DNA of 64,000 bases, taken from Enterococcus lacertideformus (GTDB lineage Bacteria; Bacillota; Bacilli; Lactobacillales; Enterococcaceae). A model generated the notes under the pieces. The model was not told where the DNA came from. It was given only the letters and a program-made list of their open reading frames with translations, and searched no databases. Made by a program: the position numbers and the translations under genes. Position 1 is the stretch's first letter, and each line of letters begins with the position of its first letter. Shown here one piece after another: positions 1 to 8,899 of this stretch. The DNA is taken from NCBI GenBank assembly GCA_015680865.1, contig JADAKE010000016.1, positions 62,001-126,000 on the forward strand, given 5' to 3'.

Positions 1-1002
1 CCGCCAATCAAAGGAATTGATTCAAAAAATATCTTATTATGTAAAAATTATAACCAAGCAAATGAAATCATTGAACAATCAAAAGAAGCGAAACGTGTCG
101 TCATCGTAGGTGGAGGCTACATCGGAATTGAATTAGTCGAAGCATTTGTTGAATCAGGGAAACAAGTGACATTAATTGATGGCCTAGACCGTATTTTAAA
201 TATATATCTTGATAAACCGTTCACAGATGTATTGGAAAAAGAACTAGTGGATCGTGGTGTAACGTTAGCTTTAGGCGAAAACGTATCTGAATTTATTGCA
301 GATGAAGAAGGAAAAGTGAAACAAGTAGCGACAGCCAAAGAAACATTTGAGGCTGACATGGTCATTCTTTGTGTAGGTTTCAGACCAAACACTGCACTGA
401 TTGAAGGGAAAGTAGATACTTTACCTAATGGCGCAATCAAAGTGAATGAATTTATGCAAACAAGTAATCCAGATATCTTTGCTGCTGGTGATTCTGCGGT
501 GGTAAGCTATAACCCTAGCAACACGCAAAATTATATTCCATTGGCCACAAATGCTGTTCGTCAAGGGTTACTTGTAGGCAATAATTTGACAGAACCTAAA
601 ATGGCTTATCGTGGAACACAAGGAACTTCTGGGCTTTACCTATTTGGTTGGACAATTGGTTCAACAGGTGTCACAAAAGAGAGTGCTCCAATGAACAATT
701 TAGATGTTCAAGCAACAGTTTTTGAAGATAATTATCGTCCAGAATTTATGCCAACTACTGAAAAAGTTATGATGGAATTAGTATATGAAAAAGGGACAAA
801 TCGCATTGTTGGTGCACAGTTTATGTCAAAATATGATGTCACCCAATCAGCCAATACGATGTCTCTTGCTATACAAAATAAAATGACAGTTGAAGATCTG
901 GCACTTTCTGATTTCTTCTTCCAGCCACACTTTGACCGTCCTTGGAACTACTTGAACTTGCTTGCACAAGCGGCACTTGAAGAAATGGAAACAGTGCAAT
1001 AG
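1..1002 (+). CDS. nox: NADH oxidase (water-forming type), 5' end outside window
   Basis: The frame is open from base 1, so the N-terminal part (FAD-binding segment and the redox cysteine near residue 42 in this family) lies upstream of the window. What is visible is the NAD-binding Rossmann motif VVIVGGGYIGIE, the second FAD contact FAAGDSAV, and the C-terminal dimerisation domain ending FFFQPHFDRPWNYLN. The family oxidises NADH with O2 or peroxide in the cytoplasm and regenerates NAD during aerobic fermentation. The motif order and the many enterococcal-type segments favour Nox over NADH peroxidase, but the two are close relatives and the diagnostic N-terminus is not seen. About 333 residues are present of an expected 445-460. 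Confidence 0.85.
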   Translation, partial: PPIKGIDSKNILLCKNYNQANEIIEQSKEAKRVVIVGGGYIGIELVEAFVESGKQVTLIDGLDRILNIYLDKPFTDVLEKELVDRGVTLALGENVSEFIADEEGKVKQVATAKETFEADMVILCVGFRPNTALIEGKVDTLPNGAIKVNEFMQTSNPDIFAAGDSAVVSYNPSNTQNYIPLATNAVRQGLLVGNNLTEPKMAYRGTQGTSGLYLFGWTIGSTGVTKESAPMNNLDVQATVFEDNYRPEFMPTTEKVMMELVYEKGTNRIVGAQFMSKYDVTQSANTMSLAIQNKMTVEDLALSDFFFQPHFDRPWNYLNLLAQAALEEMETVQ

Positions 1003-1062
1003 CTTCTTTTAATACTCGTAAAAATATTTATTTAAAAGGAAATTAAAATTTTTTTAGGGAGT

Positions 1063-1084
1063 GGAGCAATCCGCTCCTTTTTTA
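1063..1084 (+). terminator. Rho-independent terminator after nox
   Basis: GGAGC (1063-1067) pairs with GCTCC (1073-1077) around a 5-base loop and is followed by a run of seven T. The stem is short but the position just after nox fits. Confidence 0.6.
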
Positions 1085-1179
1085 CATACTCTTTTTTCTG
1101 CAAAAAGGAAAAATTATTCGAACGAATTTTTTTGTCATGATACAATCCATTATATTATTCAATACGGGAGAGAAACGGA

Positions 1180-2358
1180 ATGGACGATTTTGAGCGTAAA
1201 TTTCTTATGTTGGCACTAGCATTAGGATTAGGAAATGCCTGTGATTTTAAAGTAGTTGGCGAAGAAGGAAAGAAAAATTATCAATTGTTGTTTTCAACGT
1301 TGATAAAAATGATTGAAAATGATCAACACGAGTTTTTTATTGATAAAGCAAAAAAAACTGAAATTATTTCTTCACTGAAAAGAACTATTGATTTTTATAA
1401 CACAAACAGCCCTAAAGAATTGCAACAGTTAATCGAAAGTATGAATAAAAACACCTCATCAAATTTTATGATTATTCCCACTTATATCAATTTGGAAAAA
1501 TATGACCATGTGTATAGCTTGATTCTTTATCAAAAAGAAGATCATTGTGTAGTAACGATGGTTGATAAATTAGGAATTGGTTCTGGTGAATATTCAAACG
1601 GTGCTTTTTCAAAGATTAAGGCAGAAAATCTATATGCACTGAGTGAATTTCTTTTCCTTACTAAATTTGAATACCATAAAAACAGTAACTACAATTTATC
1701 AGAAATCATTTATCAATTAGGTGAAGGAAAATATGATCGAGAATACTTGAATCTCACAATGAACGGATATAAAGGTGTACAGAATCGTCCGGTTGTTGAA
1801 ATACTAGCTTCTTTAAAAACAGCACTTTATAATTACCAAGTAAATATCTTTGATCATACGACGAATTTAGATCTTATGGGAACGGCATTAGAAACAGAAG
1901 ATGTTTATTTAAAACCTAAAATTGGAGGGGCAGAAGAATTTTATCGACATCTGTTCAATGCTTTTAAAGAAGAAACTCAAAGATACAATCAAGCTTTTGA
2001 ACATGCTTTTAATTATTACCTCCAACGAAAATTAGAGAAGAAAGAAATTAGTAAAGACCCGAATTTTTCTGAAAAAAAGTTTACCATTGCTTATGCAAAG
2101 AATTTTGCCGAAGATCCGAATACACCAGAATCATTTAAAATGAGCCAAATGGATAATCAGCGTACTTTTAGGGTATTTTCATCGGAAGAAGAGCCAAATC
2201 TAAAAGAAACACTAGATGTTCTATCGTTTGATTGGAAATTTTCTCAGCAAAATAAGGATAAGGAAAAACAGCGGCTAGCTGAATTAGTACAAGAAGCAAA
2301 TAAAGAGACAAAATCGACAGTAATGAAAAAGAGTGAAATGTTTTCCATCCAAAGATAG
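1180..2358 (+). CDS. Hypothetical protein, 392 aa
   Basis: I do not recognise this family. The start ATG at 1180 has a good ribosome site (GGGAGAG) eight bases upstream. The protein is soluble, with no signal peptide or clear membrane helix. It begins with a short hydrophobic helix (LMLALALGLG) and continues as mixed alpha/beta sequence; residues 250-390 are charged and probably helical, ending in a lysine/glutamate-rich tail. It stands alone between the nox terminator and a region of broken small ORFs, so context gives no function. Codon use and AT content look like the neighbouring chromosome. Confidence 0.6.
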   Translation: MDDFERKFLMLALALGLGNACDFKVVGEEGKKNYQLLFSTLIKMIENDQHEFFIDKAKKTEIISSLKRTIDFYNTNSPKELQQLIESMNKNTSSNFMIIPTYINLEKYDHVYSLILYQKEDHCVVTMVDKLGIGSGEYSNGAFSKIKAENLYALSEFLFLTKFEYHKNSNYNLSEIIYQLGEGKYDREYLNLTMNGYKGVQNRPVVEILASLKTALYNYQVNIFDHTTNLDLMGTALETEDVYLKPKIGGAEEFYRHLFNAFKEETQRYNQAFEHAFNYYLQRKLEKKEISKDPNFSEKKFTIAYAKNFAEDPNTPESFKMSQMDNQRTFRVFSSEEEPNLKETLDVLSFDWKFSQQNKDKEKQRLAELVQEANKETKSTVMKKSEMFSIQR

Positions 2359-2470
2359 TTGAATGAATTGAAATTGACGGTGTTTTAGTTGTAACTTTTA
2401 TGTTTAAAATAGGAGTGAATGTTTTTTTATGGAGAAGCCTTAAATTAAAAACAGCCATTGACTTTGGGAA

Positions 2471-2509
2471 AACTAATTACCTTTGTCGTTATCGTAAATG
2501 TAATTAGTT
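2471..2509. repeat. Perfect 10-bp inverted repeat with 19-bp spacer
   Basis: AACTAATTAC at 2471-2480 is exactly mirrored by GTAATTAGTT at 2500-2509. No T-run follows, so it is not an obvious terminator. It lies in the 240-bp gap between the 392-aa gene and the next ORF and could be an operator or an RNA hairpin. Confidence 0.5.
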
Positions 2510-2600
2510 GTCTTAGCGTAGTTTTTCTGACAAAATAACTATAGGAGAAGGAATCACAGGGGAGCTTGCTCCGATTAAGTAATAAAGAAGGGAAAATCAC

Positions 2601-2888
2601 ATGGAAAAAGAATATTTTGTTCAACAATCGGTCTTTATTGAGGATTATAAAAAGGTAGCAAAAAAAGGAAACGTAGATATAGATGCCCTAGCTGATCAAG
2701 TGATCAGTCAATTGAATGAAACACAGGAAAAATATTATATAATGGATGCAGAAGAATCAAATGATCAAACTGCTCATCGTTTTCCTTTTAGTCGTCGTAT
2801 CTATTCTGACTAAAATGATGGTACGATTAATACAGAATACACCTACGAAGGAGAACCTTACGTCTTACCCACAGAAGATGATATGTAA
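2601..2888 (+). pseudogene. Small acidic hypothetical protein interrupted by an in-frame TAA
   Basis: The ATG at 2601 opens a 70-codon frame that ends at TAA 2811-2813 after RRIYSD. The same frame then continues for 24 more codons with coding-like sequence (NDGTINTEYTYEGEPYVL...) up to TAA at 2886-2888. The simplest reading is a former protein of about 95 residues with one nonsense mutation. No known domain is recognised. A 70-aa functional product cannot be excluded. The upstream ribosome site (AAGAAGGGAAAA) is weak. Confidence 0.45.
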
Positions 2889-2921
2889 CATTTTCAGGTT
2901 AAACATAAAAATACTTGAAAT

Positions 2922-2970
2922 AAAAAGGCTATGCTTTCCCAATTAAAAAAATGGAAAGTATGGCTTTTTT
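2922..2970 (+). terminator. Hairpin terminator
   Basis: AAAAGGCTATGCTTTCC pairs, with wobbles, with GGAAAGTATGGCTTTTTT across an AT-rich loop and ends in six T. It follows the broken small ORF and is roughly bidirectional. Confidence 0.7.
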
Positions 2971-3061
2971 CGATAATGAATGGGGCGATAGTTTTAGTAG
3001 AAAGATTATTTATTCCGAAAAGTTAAAGTGTGAAAAATAAAAATAGTAAAGTAATGATACC

Positions 3062-3090
3062 TTGCCTCAAACAAAATTTTTACGTATACT
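3062..3090 (+). promoter_or_regulatory. Sigma-A promoter for dnaD-nth
   Basis: TTGCCT (3062-3067), a 17-bp spacer, then TATACT (3085-3090), 23 bp before the dnaD start. A close match to the housekeeping consensus. Confidence 0.7.
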
Positions 3091-3113
3091 GAATTTGAAG
3101 TGAGGGAAAAAAC

Positions 3114-3815
3114 ATGTTGAATTTAGAAAACTATTTAAAATCGGGACAAACGATCATTTCTAACCTACTATTGAAAAACTATCATCGGATCGGGCTAAAA
3201 TCGGAGGAATTTTTATTTATCTTACAACTCCATATGGCTCAACTTGAAGGAGATTCTTTTCCTGATCTACAAACGATTGCAATGAATATGGGAGTAAAGC
3301 AAGAACGTATCTATGAAATACTCAATCGGTTGATGAGTACTGGATTTATAAAAATCGATACCGCAACGATTAGTGGAAAAAAAGTTGATCGTTATAACTT
3401 ATATCCAATATATGACATTTTAGAAAAATTTTTGGATAGTAAAAACCAAAAACAAGAAGAGCTAAGTCAAAAACAAGAGGTACAATCGGTTTACCGATTG
3501 TTTGAACAAGAGTTTGGACGTCCCTTATCAGCGATTGAATTTCAACGAATTGGGCAATGGCTAGAAGAGGATCACTATCAACCCGAAATACTAAAGCTAG
3601 CATTGAGAGAAGCAGTTTTAAACCAAGCATATAGTTTTAACTATGTGGATCGGATATTGTTGTCTTGGGAACGAAAAAATTTAAAAACTAAACAGCAAGT
3701 AGAAGAAGACCAAAAAAGACGCAAACAGCAATTATTACAAAAAGAAGTGGAATCGCCTAACATACCACAAGAAGCATTACCGAAAGTTTCATTGAAAAAT
3801 TGGTTGGAGGAATGA
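3114..3815 (+). CDS. dnaD: DnaD-type primosomal replication protein
   Basis: This 233-aa protein has the two-part DnaD layout. An N-terminal winged-helix region (about 1-110, including SEEFLFILQLHMAQLE and a reader helix near VKQERIYEILNRLM) is followed by a C-terminal DnaD domain (about 125-195) with the typical YRLFEQEFGRPLSAIE and the helix FNYVDRILLSWERKNL. DnaD helps load the replicative helicase with DnaB and DnaI. It is separated from nth by one base; dnaD-nth is the usual order in Firmicutes. A clear promoter lies upstream. No defects are seen. Confidence 0.9.
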   Translation: MLNLENYLKSGQTIISNLLLKNYHRIGLKSEEFLFILQLHMAQLEGDSFPDLQTIAMNMGVKQERIYEILNRLMSTGFIKIDTATISGKKVDRYNLYPIYDILEKFLDSKNQKQEELSQKQEVQSVYRLFEQEFGRPLSAIEFQRIGQWLEEDHYQPEILKLALREAVLNQAYSFNYVDRILLSWERKNLKTKQQVEEDQKRRKQQLLQKEVESPNIPQEALPKVSLKNWLEE

Positions 3816-3816
3816 G

Positions 3817-4488
3817 ATGTTAAGTAAACTAAAAACGATGGAAGCCATTGAGAAAATGTTTGAAATGTTTCCAGAAGCTCATGGGGAACTACAGCATCAA
3901 AATTCTTATGAATTATTGACCGCTGTCATATTAAGCGCACAAGCGACAGATGTTTCTGTCAACAAAGCCACTCCTGAGTTATTCAAAGCTTTTCCCACCC
4001 CTGAAATGCTAGCTAAAGCCTCGATAGATGAGATCATTCCAAAAATCAAAACAATCGGTCTTTACCGAAACAAAGCTAAAAATATTAAAGCTTGCGCTCA
4101 GCAATTAATTGAACGCTTCAATGGACAAGTTCCACAAACAAGAGAGGAGCTTGTCTCACTTCCAGGTGTGGTTAGAAAAACAGCAAATGTCGTCTTAGGA
4201 GATGCATTTGGTATTCCTGCGATTGCTGTAGATACACACATTGAAAGAGTGACAAAGCGTTTAAGGATATGTAAACTAAATGCGTCAGTTTTAGAAGTTG
4301 AAGAAACGCTTATGCGTAAAGTTCCGAAAGAATTATGGGTGAAAACTCACCATACACTTATTTTCTTTGGGCGCTACCATTGTACAGCCAGAAGCCCACG
4401 ATGCGAAGTTTGTCCCTTACTAGAAATGTGTCAAGAAGGAAAAAGTAGAATGAAAGTAAAAACACGACTAACTGTAAAAAAGAAATAA
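3817..4488 (+). CDS. nth: Endonuclease III
   Basis: A DNA glycosylase/AP lyase that removes oxidised pyrimidines in base-excision repair. The 223-aa length is normal. The helix-hairpin-helix LPGVVRKTANVVLG carries the catalytic lysine, VDTHIERV carries the catalytic aspartate, and the C-terminal 4Fe-4S cluster is complete: C-x6-C-x2-C-x5-C in CTARSPRCEVCPLLEMC. It is cotranscribed with dnaD. The gene is intact. Confidence 0.95.
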   Translation: MLSKLKTMEAIEKMFEMFPEAHGELQHQNSYELLTAVILSAQATDVSVNKATPELFKAFPTPEMLAKASIDEIIPKIKTIGLYRNKAKNIKACAQQLIERFNGQVPQTREELVSLPGVVRKTANVVLGDAFGIPAIAVDTHIERVTKRLRICKLNASVLEVEETLMRKVPKELWVKTHHTLIFFGRYHCTARSPRCEVCPLLEMCQEGKSRMKVKTRLTVKKK

Positions 4489-4667
4489 AAGCGCAGATAA
4501 GCATATAATAAATAAATGACTTTCAGGTAGTAAGCAATGAAACATAAACTAAACCACTCGATTATCTTATCCACACTTTGAACGATATAGCCTTCATGTT
4601 ATCCTAAGAGTTTCTTACCTACAATCGCATTTTTTCTTTTGAAATGAAAAATATAGAGGAACAGACA

Positions 4668-4868
4668 ATGCGAGAATTTGATAAAATAATTGCTGAATAT
4701 GGATTAGATCAGAATCCTAGGAAAAGACCCTATCCTTATTCTTTTTTTGTTGAAGAGCCACCAAAAAAATTACGTATATTAAATGACATTAGGACTAATA
4801 TAAAAATGGAAGCTCGCAATAATAATCTCCGTTTATCAAAAAATGATAGTGTTGCTATGGAATTGTAG
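4668..4868 (+). CDS. Small hypothetical protein, 66 aa
   Basis: An ATG at 4644 is in frame, but the ribosome site AGAGGA sits 5' of the second ATG (4668), so I prefer that start (MREFDKIIAEYGL...). The product is basic and charged, with a proline-rich middle (KRPYPYSFFVEEPPKK). It has no recognised domain. It is flanked by about 150 bp and 300 bp without other genes; it could be a remnant of something larger. Confidence 0.4.
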   Translation: MREFDKIIAEYGLDQNPRKRPYPYSFFVEEPPKKLRILNDIRTNIKMEARNNNLRLSKNDSVAMEL

Positions 4869-5049
4869 ACCTTTATTGTTGCAAATCAGTTAGTAAAATA
4901 TAGCGAGAGAAAATTTTATTTTATTTAAAAATTCACCATTTGATCCAGCATATGCTTAAGCTTTTTTAAGGATCAAGTTCTTGGCTAATTAAATAATGGC
5001 ATTGAAATAGTAAGAAAAACAAGAGAACAAGCAATTACAATAGAAAATG

Positions 5050-5089
5050 GCCCTCTGTACTTAGACGAAAAATCTAGTTACAGGGGGTC
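5050..5089 (-). terminator. Hairpin downstream of ponA
   Basis: On the minus strand GACCCCCTGTAACTAGA pairs with TCTAAGTACAGAGGGCC around a TTTTTCG loop. It lies about 90 bp beyond the ponA stop codon. No long T-run follows on either strand, so termination strength is uncertain. Confidence 0.45.
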
Positions 5090-5106
5090 ACTTCGTTTTA
5101 AGAAAA

Positions 5107-5157
5107 GCTTGGGACGAATCCCCTGGTCATCACTCTCATAGACATTTGTCTCAGCTT
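5107..5157. repeat. Degenerate copy of the GCTGAGACA hairpin repeat
   Basis: AAAGCTTGGGAC on one side and GTCTCAGCTTT on the other can pair with one bulge. The right arm (CTCATAGACATTTGTCTCAG) closely resembles the right arm of the perfect hairpin at 13478-13545. Probably acts as the ponA terminator. Confidence 0.45.
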
Positions 5158-5177
5158 TACTTCCTATTGCTTTTTAT

Positions 5178-7571
5178 TTAAGTTCCTGAAGCTGTTGAAT
5201 AATTAGCTGACTGGCCGGTACTTCCGTTACTGCCGGGAGTTACTTGACTTGGAGATGCGTCAGCTGTTGAGTCAGTGGAAGTGGTTGTGGAGCTCGGCGT
5301 TTCAATTTCAGGTGTAGAAGGATTGTTATTGTTGTTACTTTGATCATCATTTGAACTTTGAGTCATTGTGGTTGTAGTTGATTCTTCTGGTAACTCACTT
5401 GTTGCTTCCTCTGGAGATACTGTAGTCTCTGTAGTCCAAGTCTCTGCTGGTGAGTTATCTGATGCTTGGATTACAGAAGACGATGGGATCGTTGTGGAAG
5501 GTCTCTTTGTTCTTTGAGTTTTGTTTAACTGGTCTCTATAATATAATTCTCCACCGTAGCGTACCAGACCACTAGGCATCTCCCAATCGTTGTTTGTGAC
5601 GTTTGCTGACACATACTGCATCAATTCCCGATAGACATCACTAGCTACGTGAGAAGAGGCTGAAGTGACAGGTGTCATTTTTTCATTATAGCCCGTCCAG
5701 ACAGAAATGGCATAATTCGTTGTATAACCAGCAAACAAAATATCAGGATAAACACCACTTGATGTTCCTAATTTTGCATATTCCTCGTCGGTGTAATTTG
5801 ATGTCCCAGTTTTTCCAGCTTGATAAAGTCCTGCAATTTGAGCATTCGTCGCAGTTCCTTTCGTCAATGTATCTTTTAATATATCTGTGACTGTATAAGC
5901 TGTTTCAGGAGACATAGCGGTATTTCCATCTGGATTGAATGTTTCTTCCGTCCCATCTTGGAAGACAATTTTATTTACGTATTGCGGTTTGTAATATGTG
6001 CCACCGTTAGCAAACGCAGCGTAAGCAGCAGCTATTTTTAACGAAGACGCACCGTATTTCGTGCCATCTTGTTTTTCTGTATTACTAGAAATTGCATTTG
6101 ACTGATGGATCGTACTGTACTCAATACCTAAATTTTTTAAAAATGTGCTAACTTTATCTGAGCCAACTTCATTGAACAATTTTACTGCAGGAACATTTCT
6201 TGACAAGTATAAAGCTTGCCTTAACGTAATGGTACCCATATAGCGATTATCCCAGTTTCCTACAGGCGTAGAAGTTCCTTCATAATTATAAGGAGCATCA
6301 CCAATCAATTTTCCAGTTGAATAGTTTAAATATTCAAAAGCCGGACCATAATCTGTGACAGGTTTCATAGTTGAACCAAAATCACGGGAGGTATTTACTG
6401 CTAAGTTCATTCCCAAAGTCACGTCATTGGCAATATGACGACCACCGATTTGAGCTTTTACTTGTCCAGTATTGACGTCAATTAGCGTAGAAGCGACTTG
6501 CATTTGATCATCAGGATAGTTGATATAGTCGTCGGTATTGACAATATCATAAAGGTGCTTTTGAGCATCCAGGTCTAAGTTTGTGTAGATATCTAATCCA
6601 TCTGTAAATACATTTTTGTCTGTTTTTTCCTGGACTTCGTTGATGACTTCTTTCACGTAATTATCAACGATCTTAGAATTGACATTATCTTCTTTCATTT
6701 CTTGTAAACCCTCATTTATCGGGGTATTTACAGCAGCATCATACTCAGTCTGAGAAATTTTTTCATTTTGTAACATAGTGTATAAAACAGTGTCACGGCG
6801 TTTTTTTGCTTGCTCAGGATACTGATAAGGATCATAAGCGGAAGGCGCTTGGGGCATTCCGGCTAGTAAAGCTGTTTGTGGCAATGAAAGCTCTGTTAGT
6901 TTTTTTCCAAAATAGGTTTCAGAAGCTGTTTCCATCCCATATAAACCATTGGACATGTAAACTTTATTTACGTAATAAGTCAATATTTCTTGTTTTGATT
7001 TATTTTGTTCTAGCTTCACAGCCAACCAAGCTTCTTGTGCTTTTCGTTTAAGTGTCTTATCAGAAGCCTTTGTAGAAAAGTAAGATAATTTGATCAATTG
7101 TTGCGTTAATGTACTACCACCTTGGAGCCCTCCAGAAGTAAAGTTAGATAAAGCAGAACCGATGATTCGTACTGGATCAATTCCGATGTGTTTATAAAAT
7201 CGGCGGTCTTCGACGGAAACAATTGCGTTTTCTAAAGTTTTTGGTAATTCATTGGCTGTGATTTTTTCTCTTTTTTCTGCTCCTAAATCTTCAAATAATT
7301 CACCATCTTGAGTATAAAGCTTAGAAGATACCGTTGCATCGAGGTCTTTATCTGTAAGTTTTGGGGCATCTTTTGCATAAAACCAAAAAAGTCCTACACC
7401 CACTAGAAACATGACACATACCAAGGATAAGGCGATCAGTAAAATTTTTGTGATGAAGCCACGTCTATTTTTTTTAGGACCTTTGCCCGCGTTCTTTTTC
7501 CTCGATTGATTTGTCTTTGTGGAAGAAGGTGGGCTTTTTCGTCTAGAACTTCTTGTTTGTTCATTTGCCAT
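5178..7571 (-). CDS. ponA: Class A penicillin-binding protein (PBP1a type)
   Basis: A bifunctional glycosyltransferase/transpeptidase that polymerises and crosslinks peptidoglycan outside the membrane. A basic, Ser/Lys-rich cytoplasmic tail (1-45) is followed by one membrane anchor (about 47-68). The glycosyltransferase domain has EDRRFYKHIGID and GGSTLTQQLIK. The transpeptidase domain has the serine motif STMKP, SRN (SRNVPAV) and KTGTSN. The last ~110 residues are low-complexity Ser/Thr/Pro/Asn. A TTG at 7589 is in frame, but AAGGAG lies between it and ATG 7571, so 7571 is the start; it overlaps the recU end by 11 bp. The recU-ponA pair is standard in Firmicutes. Intact, 797 aa. Confidence 0.93.
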   Translation of the reverse strand: MANEQTRSSRRKSPPSSTKTNQSRKKNAGKGPKKNRRGFITKILLIALSLVCVMFLVGVGLFWFYAKDAPKLTDKDLDATVSSKLYTQDGELFEDLGAEKREKITANELPKTLENAIVSVEDRRFYKHIGIDPVRIIGSALSNFTSGGLQGGSTLTQQLIKLSYFSTKASDKTLKRKAQEAWLAVKLEQNKSKQEILTYYVNKVYMSNGLYGMETASETYFGKKLTELSLPQTALLAGMPQAPSAYDPYQYPEQAKKRRDTVLYTMLQNEKISQTEYDAAVNTPINEGLQEMKEDNVNSKIVDNYVKEVINEVQEKTDKNVFTDGLDIYTNLDLDAQKHLYDIVNTDDYINYPDDQMQVASTLIDVNTGQVKAQIGGRHIANDVTLGMNLAVNTSRDFGSTMKPVTDYGPAFEYLNYSTGKLIGDAPYNYEGTSTPVGNWDNRYMGTITLRQALYLSRNVPAVKLFNEVGSDKVSTFLKNLGIEYSTIHQSNAISSNTEKQDGTKYGASSLKIAAAYAAFANGGTYYKPQYVNKIVFQDGTEETFNPDGNTAMSPETAYTVTDILKDTLTKGTATNAQIAGLYQAGKTGTSNYTDEEYAKLGTSSGVYPDILFAGYTTNYAISVWTGYNEKMTPVTSASSHVASDVYRELMQYVSANVTNNDWEMPSGLVRYGGELYYRDQLNKTQRTKRPSTTIPSSSVIQASDNSPAETWTTETTVSPEEATSELPEESTTTTMTQSSNDDQSNNNNNPSTPEIETPSSTTTSTDSTADASPSQVTPGSNGSTGQSANYSTASGT

Positions 7572-8208
7572 ACTTGCGTTCTCCTTCAATAATTAATGTT
7601 GATAAGTATTGATCTACCGCTTCTAAGTAAGGAATTCGTGGGGAAAGACCTGTCTGGATCTCAATACCCAATTTTTCGATTAATGAAAGGGATAGTGATT
7701 TCCTACCGTTTTCCTTTTGGGCATACCAATGATCGATTAGATACGTGCTATCTAAATAAAAACAGCGCTTCAATGAAGAGAACCATAAAAGAACAAAACA
7801 AATTCCTTGTTGTTTTAAGCAAGCTTCCATATGGCTGATCTGATGCGCATGAAAATTTTTGAATGGAAAAGAAGTTTTGTTTTTGGTTTCTTTCGCTTCA
7901 AAATCCAAATAGAAACCTCGATACACACCATTATAATCTGTTGTTGAAGCTTGAGTGAAATAAGCTTCCTTAATAACAGCGGCGCTACGTCGAGGATAGT
8001 CTACTTTAACAATTTGAATGGGGGTTGGTTTTTTGTGAATGACAGCTAATTGTCGCATTAAGTAATATTCGTTGCTTTCGTTAATCGCTTCTTCAAAACG
8101 CATCCCTCGATTGCCAAATTCAATAGGTGTCTCTCTTTTTTCTTGAATTTTTTCTTTTAAAGAGGCATTCTTATTATAGGGTTGGCCGTTTGGATAGCGT
8201 AAGACCAT
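7561..8208 (-). CDS. recU: Holliday junction resolvase RecU
   Basis: RecU cuts four-way recombination intermediates in the cytoplasm. The frame is open to 8289, but ATG 8208 (MVLRYPNGQPYNK, the usual RecU beginning) has AGGAGTG ten bases upstream and gives the usual length, 215 aa. Visible features are the NRGMRFEEAIN segment, the nuclease core around TTDYNGVYRGFYLDFEAKET (Asp, Glu and Lys catalytic set) and the FPFKNFHAHQISHM motif. It is translated just before ponA with an 11-bp overlap and is divergent from ypsA. Confidence 0.93.
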   Translation of the reverse strand: MVLRYPNGQPYNKNASLKEKIQEKRETPIEFGNRGMRFEEAINESNEYYLMRQLAVIHKKPTPIQIVKVDYPRRSAAVIKEAYFTQASTTDYNGVYRGFYLDFEAKETKNKTSFPFKNFHAHQISHMEACLKQQGICFVLLWFSSLKRCFYLDSTYLIDHWYAQKENGRKSLSLSLIEKLGIEIQTGLSPRIPYLEAVDQYLSTLIIEGERKYGK

Positions 8209-8269
8209 TTTAATCACACTCCTAGCCAACATTATAGCAAAAAAGGCACAAGAAAGAAAAGGAAACTCA

Positions 8270-8809
8270 ATGGATAGATTAAAAGTCATTTATATTTCTG
8301 GGTATCGAAATTTTGAGCTCGGAGTTTTTAAGGAAAATGACCCTAAAATAACAATTATTAAAAAAGTCTTAAAAAAAGAATTGCAGCAATTAGTGGAAGA
8401 AGGCTTGGAATGGGTACTGACAAGTGGCAATCTTGGGATCGAAATGTGGGCAACTCAAGTAGTGGCTGAGTTAAAGACTGAATATCCCGATTTAAAACTT
8501 GGTATTCTCTTTCCTTTTAAAGAATTTGGAAATAATTGGAATGAAAAGAATCAAGAAGAGAAAAGGTTGGCAGAGCAGTTATCAGACTATGTTGAGGCAG
8601 TTAGCCATCAATCTTATCAGTCACCTAGTCAATTACGAAATCATACACGTTTTCTATTGGAACATACCGATGGCTGCTTACTCATTTATGATCCAGAATT
8701 TCCAGGGAAAACGCAGTATTTTTTTAAAGATGCCCAAGCCTTTCAACAAGATCATCCTTATGAAATTCGCTTGATCAGTATGGATGATTTACAAAATTTC
8801 AGTGAATAA
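8270..8809 (+). CDS. ypsA: YpsA-family (SLOG/DUF1273) protein
   Basis: A 179-aa protein of the SLOG Rossmann-like superfamily. The N-terminus has the ISGYRNFELGVF motif, followed by TSGNLGIEMWA (nucleotide-like ligand loop) and late DGCLLIYDPEFPGKTQYF. In Bacillus and Staphylococcus relatives YpsA has been linked to cell division. The position next to gpsB and divergent from recU is conserved and supports the call. Its molecular activity is not established. No defect is visible. Confidence 0.85.
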   Translation: MDRLKVIYISGYRNFELGVFKENDPKITIIKKVLKKELQQLVEEGLEWVLTSGNLGIEMWATQVVAELKTEYPDLKLGILFPFKEFGNNWNEKNQEEKRLAEQLSDYVEAVSHQSYQSPSQLRNHTRFLLEHTDGCLLIYDPEFPGKTQYFFKDAQAFQQDHPYEIRLISMDDLQNFSE

Positions 8810-8821
8810 CTAAGATAGTGT

Positions 8822-8850
8822 TTGATTTATCAACTTATTTCCTATACAAT
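8822..8850 (+). promoter_or_regulatory. Sigma-A promoter for gpsB
   Basis: TTGATT (8822-8827), 17 bp, TACAAT (8845-8850), about 50 bp before gpsB. Confidence 0.6.
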
Positions 8851-8899
8851 GATATAGATAGAAAATGTTATTATGTAAATGAAAACTAGAGGTGTAAAT

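Noticed and set aside
2399-2506. 35-codon ORF MFKIGVNVFLWRSLKLKTAI
   Set aside because: The ribosome site is inside the ORF and the end coincides with the inverted repeat; probably chance.
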